The position numbers were made by a program, and so were the translations under genes. DNA of 5,249 nt, taken from Actinomycetes bacterium (GTDB taxonomy: Bacteria > Actinomycetota > Aquicultoria > CAJVYJ01 > JAUVQD01). The stretch covers positions 1 through 5,249 of the forward strand of contig JAUVQD010000116.1 of the NCBI GenBank assembly GCA_030598355.1. The letters are read 5' to 3'. Under the pieces are notes generated by a model. It saw only the letters and a program-made list of their open reading frames with translations, had not been told where the DNA came from and made no database searches. Below, piece by piece: positions 1 through 5,249 of the stretch (position 1 is the first letter of the stretch; every line of letters starts with the position of its first letter).

Positions 1-110
1 ATGACCTGGAAACCAGACTCTTGATATAGTTTGGCTAAAGCAGCCGCCAGCGATGTCTTGCCAACGCCGCCTTTGCCGGAAATAGCTATCTTTATGCCTT
101 TTTGTGCCAT
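1..110 (-). CDS. cooC: CooC-type CODH maturation ATPase, N-terminal fragment (cut by window edge)
   Basis: Only the first 36 codons are inside the window. The translation begins MAQKGIKIAISGKGGVGKTS, and the deviant Walker A motif GKGGVGKT at residues 12-19 marks the MinD/ParA/NifH-like SIMIBI ATPases. The very early P-loop and the following AAALAKLYQESGFQV stretch resemble CooC, the ATPase that assists nickel insertion into carbon monoxide dehydrogenase or CODH/ACS. The ATG at 108-110 is preceded by AAGAGGA (114-120), a good Shine-Dalgarno match with slightly tight spacing. The gene lies 97 nt downstream of metF on the same strand, and the gap contains a large hairpin. Location beside metV-metF supports CooC. 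Without the rest of the protein, another MinD-like ATPase cannot be excluded, because the metal-binding Cys pair of CooC is not in view. Confidence 0.8.
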   Translation of the reverse strand, partial: MAQKGIKIAISGKGGVGKTSLAAALAKLYQESGFQV

Positions 111-131
111 AAATCCTCTTTGATGGTTTGA

Positions 132-203
132 TGGGGTCAGGTCTTTAATCTTGACATTTTTTGATTCTCGCGGAAAAATGTCAAGATTAAAGACCTGACC
201 CCA
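132..203. repeat. Perfect 30-bp inverted repeat (hairpin), REP/RAYT-like palindromic element
   Basis: The left arm 132-161 (TGGGGTCAGGTCTTTAATCT...) and right arm 174-203 are exact reverse complements over 30 of 30 bases, around a 12-nt loop (162-173). The element starts only 4 nt beyond the metF stop codon and ends 11 nt before the Shine-Dalgarno site of cooC. No U-rich run follows on either strand, so it does not look like an intrinsic terminator. From memory, the GGGGTCAGGTCTT...TTGACA core recurs in many bacterial genomes beside REP-associated tyrosine transposase (RAYT, IS200-like) genes. That would make this a non-autonomous palindromic element inserted in an operon gap. The palindrome is certain; its class is an inference. 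Confidence 0.9.
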
Positions 204-207
204 CTAA

Positions 208-1113
208 CTAACGCAGACCGGCTCTCTCAACAATAGTCGGGACAGCTGATTCCCACTCTATCGCCATAACATGAACACCGGCCACGCCTTCTATCCCGCG
301 GACCTGATTGATAATATCAACGGCGATATTAATGCCTTCTTTTTGCTGATCATCGGCGCCTTTTAGACGTTCGATATATTCGTCAGGAACATCCAGTCCG
401 GGTACATTCTTCTGCATATAACGTGCCATGCCCGCTGACTTTAACGGCGTCACACCGGGCAGAATATATATTTTTTTATCCAAACCAAGCTGGCGCACAG
501 CCTCCATCCATTTTGTAAACTTATCCATGTTATAGACTATCTGCGTTTGAATAAACTGGGCTCCGGCAGCTAGTTTTTTTGCCAACCTTGGTGCGCGATA
601 TTCAAACGGATCAGCAAATGGGTTTTCGGCCGCGCCGATAAAAAACCGCGGTTCCTCCCCTTCGATTTCCTCACCGCACTGAAATTTTTTAGCGTCGCGC
701 AAGTTGCGCGCTAAATCCAGCAACTGCATCGAGTCGAGATCAAAGACGTTTTTTGATTGGGGGTGATTACCAAACTTCTGATGGTCACCAGTGAGACAAA
801 GAAGATTTCGGGCACCCAGGCCCCAAGCGCCCAGAAGATCGCTTTGGATAGCAATACGATTTCTGTCTCGGCATGTCATCTGTATTACCGGTTCGATTCC
901 TTCCTCCATCGCGATCACGCCCGCGGCGATAGAGGACATTCGAACTATGGCTGTTTGACAATCCGTTATGTTGACGGCATCCGCCGCCCCCTTGAGCTGC
1001 TTCGCTTTTTCGCGCACCACTTTGGCGTCACCGTTTTTTGGCGGACCCAACTCAGCCGTTACCGCGAACTTTCCACTTTTTAAGACTTTCTCAAGGTTGC
1101 TTTCTTCAGTCAT
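208..1113 (-). CDS. metF: Methylenetetrahydrofolate reductase, MetF catalytic subunit
   Basis: This 301-residue protein has the length of a complete single-domain MTHFR TIM barrel. It should reduce 5,10-methylene-THF to 5-methyl-THF with a flavin, the last methyl-branch step before the corrinoid protein. Family landmarks are visible: TAELGPPK near residues 19-26, with Glu21 in the place of the catalytic Glu; QMTCRDRN at 78-85; LLCLTGDH at 104-111, with Asp110 at the flavin-contacting position; AGAQFIQTQIVY at 183-194, with conserved Gln; and ILPGVTPL at 217-224. It overlaps metV by 8 nt, and the nearest Shine-Dalgarno match (GGGAGG, 1129-1134) lies an unusually long 15 nt before the ATG. An in-frame stop at 1123-1125 rules out a more upstream start, so translation is probably coupled to metV. 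The stop (208-210) is followed almost at once by the hairpin. Confidence 0.95.
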   Translation of the reverse strand: MTEESNLEKVLKSGKFAVTAELGPPKNGDAKVVREKAKQLKGAADAVNITDCQTAIVRMSSIAAGVIAMEEGIEPVIQMTCRDRNRIAIQSDLLGAWGLGARNLLCLTGDHQKFGNHPQSKNVFDLDSMQLLDLARNLRDAKKFQCGEEIEGEEPRFFIGAAENPFADPFEYRAPRLAKKLAAGAQFIQTQIVYNMDKFTKWMEAVRQLGLDKKIYILPGVTPLKSAGMARYMQKNVPGLDVPDEYIERLKGADDQQKEGINIAVDIINQVRGIEGVAGVHVMAIEWESAVPTIVERAGLR

Positions 1114-1783
1114 TCGGTATTTTTAAATCCTCCCGTACAATTTTTCGTTGACCACCGTCTCGAGCTGGTGTCCAATCTTTAGGTGGGGTGTAATCGGTCA
1201 TAAGTTGTAGAAGGCCTTGAGATTTCAGCCGATCGTAAATAAGCTGCCACGCGCAATCAATATCTTTGGATACTTCACACTTGCCATTTTGCGACCCGCC
1301 GCAGGGACCGTTCAACATGGTCTTGGCGCATCTGGCTATTGGGCAAATGCCGCCAGTCGAGGCCAAGATGCAATTGCCGCAACCACCGCAATTTTCCAAC
1401 CAGACACCCTGTTCTGTCGGCCCACCCATGAAACTTGTATTTAAAGCAGGCAAAATGCGCTTCTCGGGGAAACGCTCAGCCAAGAATTGCACGCCGACAC
1501 CGCAAGCAGTGGATAAGACAGCGTCCGCCGCCTCAACTTTATCTGCCAACGGCTCGATGAACTCCCACTCGCATTGACGCACATTCATTTCGACTTCAAT
1601 CTCTGCTTTAATTTTCTTGTGCTTCATCGCTAACCTCAAACCCGAGGCCAACGCTTCTGTTTCGCGTTCGCCGCCAGCAAAGCACACTGTGACGCAAGCG
1701 CCACAACCGATAACCAGTAAGCGCTTATAGTCGCATGTCGTTGCGATAATTTCCTCAATTGGTTTTTGCGAACCGACTATCAT
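1106..1783 (-). CDS. metV: MetV, iron-sulfur partner subunit of methylenetetrahydrofolate reductase
   Basis: This 225-residue, cysteine-rich protein carries the hallmark of the MTHFR C-terminal/MetV family (zinc- or Fe-S-binding domain). A cluster CGGCGNC at residues 132-138 is followed by CPIARC at 147-152 and LNGPCGG at 157-163, then Cys169 and Cys177. The N-terminal half has GCGACVTVC at residues 26-34 plus Cys71 and Cys94. In acetogens MetV binds MetF and relays electrons to its flavin, so that MetF need not use NAD(P)H directly. The ATG at 1781-1783 overlaps the stop of the upstream oxidoreductase as ATGA, and its own stop lies inside metF, which fits fixed stoichiometry by translational coupling. 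A weak Shine-Dalgarno match (AAAGAG) lies just upstream within the previous gene. No transmembrane segment or signal peptide is visible, so it is cytoplasmic. Confidence 0.92.
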   Translation of the reverse strand: MIVGSQKPIEEIIATTCDYKRLLVIGCGACVTVCFAGGERETEALASGLRLAMKHKKIKAEIEVEMNVRQCEWEFIEPLADKVEAADAVLSTACGVGVQFLAERFPEKRILPALNTSFMGGPTEQGVWLENCGGCGNCILASTGGICPIARCAKTMLNGPCGGSQNGKCEVSKDIDCAWQLIYDRLKSQGLLQLMTDYTPPKDWTPARDGGQRKIVREDLKIPND

Positions 1784-3849
1784 GTGCTCATCTCTTTCAA
1801 TATCTCCGCAAGACTTGTGTCTTGGCCGATTTGATAACTAACCAACTTGTCGCCACCGATACCGATCCCATCGAGGATAGAACGAACGTAGTCCAGACGC
1901 CGCTCTGTTAGACCATTGCCGGTCTTGTAGTGGCAGTAATTTTCGGCGCAAATTGTTACGAAGACGCGCTCGGCACCGTTTTCAAAAGTATTCAAAATAT
2001 CCGCCGGCTCCAGCCGTGCCGGGCACAGCACCCGGATAAACCTGATATTTTCAGGCATTGACGCCTCCGCGTCAAAAGTGCGATCCGCCCCCCACGCATG
2101 ACCAAACTGACAAACAAACCCAACCCGAGGACCCGCCCCGAGATGCGCGACCTCAACCTCCAGAGTATCTAAGCCAATTTGTAAAGCCAATAAGTGTTCT
2201 TCCGTTAAATCAACCGTTATAGCTTTTGCCGGGCACTCAGAAGCGCAGAAACCACAACTCTGACAAGCCTGCGGATTCATATAGGCCTTATCCCCGACCA
2301 TTTCCGGCACGCCGTATGGGCAGATCCGAACACACGTTAAGCAGGCCGCGCATTTTGATTCGTCCACAAATGCGCCAGCCGTGCACCCAAGACACCGCGC
2401 AGCTTCACGCAGGGCATCTTCCTCGCTATATCCAAGCTCGACTTCCTTAAAATCAGTTGATCTTTCTTCATCCGGCAACTTAGGCATTCTGCGACGCGGA
2501 GTTTTATACATGCTGGCTGCAATATGCTCGGGAACAGAATCAAGTGCTTCTAGTGGCTCTTGATAAACCGGCGTGCGTTCATCTAAGAATGCTTCAATAG
2601 CGGCGGCGGCCCGATGACCCCCGGCTATAGCTCTAATAGCAGCGCCCGGACCCGATGTGATCTCGCCGGTAGCAAAAACCATTGGGTGGCTTGTCTGCAT
2701 CGTCTCATGGTTAAATTCAAGGCGGCCACTGTCGGTCACTTTTACCCCCGAGTACTCAAGAAACCCGAGCTCACCGGCTTGGCCGATAGCCAAAATAATC
2801 GTATCTGCGGGGAGAACGTTCCGTTTTTCTTCATTAAACTGCGGGCTAAACTTCCTGTCTTCGTCAAAGACACATGTGCATTCTTTGAAGTCCAAACCGG
2901 AAACACGCCCGTGCTTTCCGACTATTTTATCTGGTCCCCAGGAGCAATGCATCTCGACTCCCTCAACTAGAGCATCTTCTATCTCCCAGTCGTGAGCGGG
3001 CATCTCATCGCGAGCCTCCAGACACACCATCTTCACCGATTTGTTGCCAAGTCTCCTGACGCTTCTAGCGACATCTACCGCAACATTTCCACCGCCGACC
3101 ACCACGACATCGTTTCCAAGCTCAACTGATTGACCCTCGTTTATCGCTTCAAGAACCGGTATCGCAAGGTGAACTCCGTCCAAATCAACACCGTCAATGG
3201 GCAAGCTTCTGCTGGCAGACAAACCAACGGCAATTAGAACAGCGTCGTTGTCATTTATAAGATCTTGAAAATCAACTTCTTTGCCGATATTAACACCGGT
3301 CTTAAGCTCAATTCCCACTGCCAAAACGTTCTCTATATCTGCGTCCAAAACTGCCGGCGGCAACCGAAAGTCAAGAATGCCGTAGCGAAGCATACCGCCC
3401 GGCTTAGCGTTTTTCTCGTAGATTGTCACCTTATATCCATGCCTCGCCAGATCATGAGCGGCAGTTAGCCCTGAAGGCCCTGACCCGACAACCGCTATGC
3501 TCTTTTCCTTGGTCTGAGGAACAAGCCCGACTTTAACCTTGCCGTCAGAATATCCAAGCTTATCTGTGACAAATCTTTTTAAGTGACAAATGGCAATCGG
3601 GTCTTCAACTTGACCCCGACGGCAAGCTTGTTCACAGGGATGCGCGCAAATTCGTCCAATGACTGAAGGAAGCGGGTTTGCTTCCATGATGACATCAAGT
3701 GCTTCATGGTAGCGCTCTCGAGCAATTAGCGACAAATACTGCCTGGCATCTGTCTGTACCGGACATGCCGCCTGGCACGGCGGCGCAGGCCAGAGATGCC
3801 CTTTTTTGGGGCAATTTGCCTGATGCTCTATGTGGTTTTCTTCACTCAA
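1780..3849 (-). CDS. GltD-like NAD(P)H/FAD oxidoreductase fused to 2x[4Fe-4S] ferredoxin and MvhD-like [2Fe-2S] domain
   Basis: This 689-residue cytoplasmic protein has three modules. Residues 1-110 form a GltD/DPD-type Fe-S domain with Cys13, Cys25, Cys29, Cys68, Cys72 and Cys76. Residues 115-425 form a two-dinucleotide-binding reductase: FAD site VVGSGPSGL at 120-128, NAD(P) site VVVGGGNVAVD at 249-259 with nearby arginines, and a FAD-closing ATGE motif at 393-396. An EAARCLGC motif (483-489) leads into two [4Fe-4S] sites, C500/C503/C506/C510 and C529/C532/C535/C539. Residues 575-689 resemble MvhD/FrhD (hydrogenase delta subunit), with C580, LCPAR (C609) and ICAENYCHY (C634, C639); one usual Cys is Gly583. 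Its ATGA overlap with metV suggests it supplies electrons from NAD(P)H to MetV-MetF, in place of HdrABC-MvhD. The start is TTG, chosen because AAGGAG (3859-3864) lies 9 nt upstream. Domain calls are firm. The electron route and any bifurcation are inference. Confidence 0.9.
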   Translation of the reverse strand: MSEENHIEHQANCPKKGHLWPAPPCQAACPVQTDARQYLSLIARERYHEALDVIMEANPLPSVIGRICAHPCEQACRRGQVEDPIAICHLKRFVTDKLGYSDGKVKVGLVPQTKEKSIAVVGSGPSGLTAAHDLARHGYKVTIYEKNAKPGGMLRYGILDFRLPPAVLDADIENVLAVGIELKTGVNIGKEVDFQDLINDNDAVLIAVGLSASRSLPIDGVDLDGVHLAIPVLEAINEGQSVELGNDVVVVGGGNVAVDVARSVRRLGNKSVKMVCLEARDEMPAHDWEIEDALVEGVEMHCSWGPDKIVGKHGRVSGLDFKECTCVFDEDRKFSPQFNEEKRNVLPADTIILAIGQAGELGFLEYSGVKVTDSGRLEFNHETMQTSHPMVFATGEITSGPGAAIRAIAGGHRAAAAIEAFLDERTPVYQEPLEALDSVPEHIAASMYKTPRRRMPKLPDEERSTDFKEVELGYSEEDALREAARCLGCTAGAFVDESKCAACLTCVRICPYGVPEMVGDKAYMNPQACQSCGFCASECPAKAITVDLTEEHLLALQIGLDTLEVEVAHLGAGPRVGFVCQFGHAWGADRTFDAEASMPENIRFIRVLCPARLEPADILNTFENGAERVFVTICAENYCHYKTGNGLTERRLDYVRSILDGIGIGGDKLVSYQIGQDTSLAEILKEMST

Positions 3850-3858
3850 GCTTTAGCG

Positions 3859-3864
3859 CTCCTT
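3859..3864 (-). promoter_or_regulatory. Ribosome-binding site fixing the TTG start of the fusion oxidoreductase
   Basis: The minus strand reads AAGGAG here, followed by a 9-nt spacer and then TTG at 3847-3849. This is the strongest Shine-Dalgarno match in the window. It supports TTG rather than an internal ATG as the start, which keeps the N-terminal cysteine-bearing Fe-S domain in the protein. Confidence 0.75.
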
Positions 3865-3981
3865 CAAAAACCGTCAATTTGAGACTCCACTTATCACTTC
3901 TTTGCCTTAAGCGACAAGCGAATGCTACTGGCTCAAAATATGATCTTATCAAAAATAGAAGATAAAACTAAATCTGATTCT

Positions 3982-4386
3982 TTACGCGCCTTTTTTGAGG
4001 TTTTTAAGGTAGTCGCTAAAGCGACCAAAAACTGAGCTTTGTTTGATACAAGTCGTACTTCTATTTAGAAGACTTTCAAGCTCTTTCGCGAGAGGCTCTT
4101 TTTGCATGAAACCAACAAACTCACCAACCTCGCGGCCGTGACAGAAGACTTTTAAAGTCGGAGTCCCCATGACCCCGAAATCATTTGCGATATGAGCATT
4201 TTCATCGCTGGTATAGATGTTCAGTTTTACAAAGACGGCTTTCGAGTACTCTTCGGACAGCTCACCGAGAACCGGGCTTAGCTTTAGGCACCAGGAGCAT
4301 TGGTCATGCCAAAAATCGACAACAACAGGGTTCTCTTGGCTTACAACTTCACTTTCCCAGTCTACTGCGTCTATATTTTTTATCAT
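3982..4386 (-). CDS. Thioredoxin-fold protein with atypical CSWC active site
   Basis: This 134-residue protein follows the thioredoxin plan. VVVDFWHDQ at residues 21-29 is the beta strand with the buried Asp24. The redox motif is C30-S-W-C33, Pro38 sits where the helix-kinking proline of thioredoxins lies, and GTPT at 74-77 holds the cis-proline Pro76. Later it has VGFMQKEPL, like the C-terminal thioredoxin helix region. Unlike classic thioredoxin (WCGPCK), the residue before the first Cys is Gln, the central pair is Ser-Trp, and Leu follows the second Cys. Two more cysteines (Cys82, Cys113) and a tail of about 25 basic residues extend beyond the usual end. No signal peptide is visible, so it is probably cytoplasmic. 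The ATG at 4384-4386 has no clear Shine-Dalgarno site, and an in-frame stop at 4405-4407 prevents a longer protein. It lies 132 nt upstream of the oxidoreductase on the same strand. Its substrate is unknown. Confidence 0.85.
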   Translation of the reverse strand: MIKNIDAVDWESEVVSQENPVVVDFWHDQCSWCLKLSPVLGELSEEYSKAVFVKLNIYTSDENAHIANDFGVMGTPTLKVFCHGREVGEFVGFMQKEPLAKELESLLNRSTTCIKQSSVFGRFSDYLKNLKKGA

Positions 4387-4440
4387 GTGTTGTTTATGAC
4401 CAAGTCAGGCACTAATAAACCCAATCATGAAAATCACTGA

Positions 4441-4449
4441 TGATATAAT
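4441..4449 (+). promoter_or_regulatory. Extended -10 promoter for the aldo/keto reductase gene
   Basis: The sequence TGATATAAT is a perfect extended -10 element (TGn plus TATAAT at 4444-4449), 41 nt before the aldo/keto reductase ATG. No recognisable -35 hexamer lies 16-18 nt upstream (4421-4426 is CCAATC), which is tolerated when TGn is present. Transcription would begin near 4456, giving a leader of about 35 nt. The call rests on motif match and position only. Confidence 0.5.
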
Positions 4450-4470
4450 CGAAAACGTGAGAAAGCGACC

Positions 4471-4482
4471 AAACAATTGTTT
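4471..4482. promoter_or_regulatory. 12-bp perfect palindrome, possible operator
   Basis: AAACAATTGTTT is a perfect palindrome between the predicted transcription start and the aldo/keto reductase ATG, where a dimeric repressor could block elongation or initiation. Such AT-rich palindromes also occur by chance, and no regulator gene is visible nearby, so the function is unproven. Confidence 0.3.
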
Positions 4483-4490
4483 AGCATAAA

Positions 4491-5249
4491 ATGCCAGTAA
4501 CCATAAAAACCAGACTCCCGCTTAACAACAATACAGACATACCTATTCTCGGGTTGGGCACGTATCAGACTCCCGATGGTCAACCAACGATAAAAGCCGT
4601 TGCCGCAGCGCTTGACCTTGGGTACAGGCATATTGATACCGCCATGATCTACGGAAATGAAAGCTCTGTTGGCCAGACTATTAGAAAAAGTGCGGTGCCC
4701 CGGGAGCAAATCTTTATAACGACAAAGGTCTGGAATAGTGATCATGGGTATGACGAGACCATCAACGCTTTCAATGAAAGCTTAAATCAATTGGGCCTGG
4801 ACTATGTCGATCTCTACTTGATCCACTGGCCCGTGGCAAATCTAAGAGACGAAACTTGGCGGGCGATGGAAGACCTGCTGGCCGAAGGTCGCGTAAAAGC
4901 GATCGGTGTCAGCAATTATATGGTCAGACACCTCCAAGAAATTCTAGACTGGGGGAAAGTAACCCCGGCCGTCAATCAAATAGAGCTTCACCCGTACAAC
5001 TTCCGTCTCCGGCAAGATGTTGTCGAGTTTTGTCGCGCCCAAAACATTCAAGTTGAAGCATATACGCCGTTGACCAGAGGCCAGCGTTTCGACGACCCCA
5101 ATCTTGTTGAAGTCGCGGAGCAGTATTCAAAAACCCCGGCCCAGATACTTATTCGCTGGGCTATGCAACACGAGATCGTCGTTATCCCAAAATCCGTCGA
5201 CCCGAACCGCATCCGAGAGAACGCGGATGTCTTTGGTTTCTCGATAACC
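4491..5249 (+). CDS. Aldo/keto reductase (AKR superfamily), C-terminus cut by window edge
   Basis: 253 codons are open from the ATG to the window end without a stop; relatives are about 270-285 residues, so only the tail is missing. It begins MPVTIKTRLPLNNNTDIPIL and shows the full AKR catalytic tetrad: Asp49 (in YRHIDTA), Tyr54 (in IYGNE), Lys79 (in TTKVW) and His112 (in LIHWP). NADPH-contact motifs follow: GVSNY at 139-143, VNQIELHP at 161-168, AYTPL at 190-194, and IPKS at 232-235 with Arg240 and Asn244. This points to the subgroup that reduces small aldehydes and ketones (2,5-diketo-gluconate or methylglyoxal reductase-like); the exact substrate cannot be read from sequence. It is divergent from the thioredoxin-like gene. 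No Shine-Dalgarno site precedes the ATG, and an in-frame TAG at 4482-4484 excludes any upstream start. Confidence 0.93.
   Translation, partial: MPVTIKTRLPLNNNTDIPILGLGTYQTPDGQPTIKAVAAALDLGYRHIDTAMIYGNESSVGQTIRKSAVPREQIFITTKVWNSDHGYDETINAFNESLNQLGLDYVDLYLIHWPVANLRDETWRAMEDLLAEGRVKAIGVSNYMVRHLQEILDWGKVTPAVNQIELHPYNFRLRQDVVEFCRAQNIQVEAYTPLTRGQRFDDPNLVEVAEQYSKTPAQILIRWAMQHEIVVIPKSVDPNRIRENADVFGFSIT

Noticed and set aside
132..203. The strong hairpin as a rho-independent terminator of the metF transcript
   Set aside because: After the stem the minus strand continues TCAAACCATCAAAGAGG and the plus strand CTAACTAACG. Neither has a U-run, and a gene in the same direction with its own Shine-Dalgarno site follows at once.
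757..1083. 108-codon open frame on the plus strand inside metF
   Set aside because: It is antisense to a clearly conserved MTHFR sequence, has no recognisable domain, and its Arg/His/Ser-rich composition is typical of an antisense shadow.
2614..2995. Two overlapping plus-strand open frames of 112-118 codons inside the fusion oxidoreductase
   Set aside because: They lie opposite the conserved NAD(P)-binding region, overlap each other in different frames and show no family motif.
3866..3981. Promoter or terminator in the spacer between the thioredoxin-like gene and the fusion oxidoreductase
   Set aside because: Only a weak AT-rich stem (3944-3950 with 3961-3967, one wobble pair) and poor -35/-10 matches, such as TTGTCG with GATAAG at 16 nt on the minus strand, are present. 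Whether the metabolic genes are transcribed from here or by readthrough cannot be decided.
4392..4420. Inverted repeat GTTTAT...ATAAAC upstream of the thioredoxin-like gene
   Set aside because: Only 6 bp pair across a 17-nt loop in AT-rich sequence, which is expected by chance.
4434..4745. 103-codon minus-strand open frame over the divergent promoter and the start of the aldo/keto reductase
   Set aside because: It is antisense to the catalytic Asp49/Tyr54/Lys79 region of a convincing AKR gene, with no motif of its own. The AKR reading on the plus strand explains the sequence fully.

Overview
The window looks like a chromosomal segment of an anaerobic bacterium that uses the Wood-Ljungdahl (reductive acetyl-CoA) pathway. 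On the minus strand, in order of transcription, it holds a thioredoxin-like gene, a large flavin/iron-sulfur oxidoreductase, metV, metF and the start of a cooC-type nickel-insertion ATPase. Methylene-tetrahydrofolate reductase of the MetV-MetF type next to a CODH/ACS maturation ATPase is the signature of acetogen-like carbon metabolism. Base composition is roughly balanced and Shine-Dalgarno sites are present, but nothing fixes the phylum. Bacillota, Actinomycetota and Chloroflexota lineages with this pathway are all possible.

Layout. Positions 1-110 (minus) hold the N-terminus of CooC, cut by the window edge. Positions 111-207 are a gap dominated by a perfect 30-bp inverted repeat with a 12-nt loop, resembling a REP/RAYT-type palindromic element. 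Positions 208-3849 (minus) are a tightly packed three-gene unit: a GltD-like/2x[4Fe-4S]/MvhD fusion protein, then metV (ATGA overlap), then metF (8-nt overlap). Positions 3850-3981 contain the ribosome-binding site for the fusion gene's TTG start and an AT-rich spacer. Positions 3982-4386 (minus) encode a small thioredoxin-fold protein with an unusual CSWC active site. Positions 4387-4490 are a divergent intergenic region with a perfect extended -10 promoter and a 12-bp palindrome facing right. Positions 4491-5249 (plus) encode an aldo/keto reductase that runs off the window.

How the genes work together (inference). The fusion protein could take electrons from NAD(P)H at its GltD-like flavin module and pass them through two ferredoxin-type clusters and the MvhD-like [2Fe-2S] domain to the Fe-S protein MetV. 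MetV would then feed the flavin of MetF, which reduces methylene-THF to methyl-THF. In Moorella the equivalent wiring is a separate HdrABC-MvhD set around MetFV. Here one polypeptide seems to replace it, and this is the most interesting aspect of the window. CooC would serve the CODH/ACS that consumes the methyl group, probably encoded just beyond the left edge. The thioredoxin-like and aldo/keto reductase genes have no evident role in this pathway.
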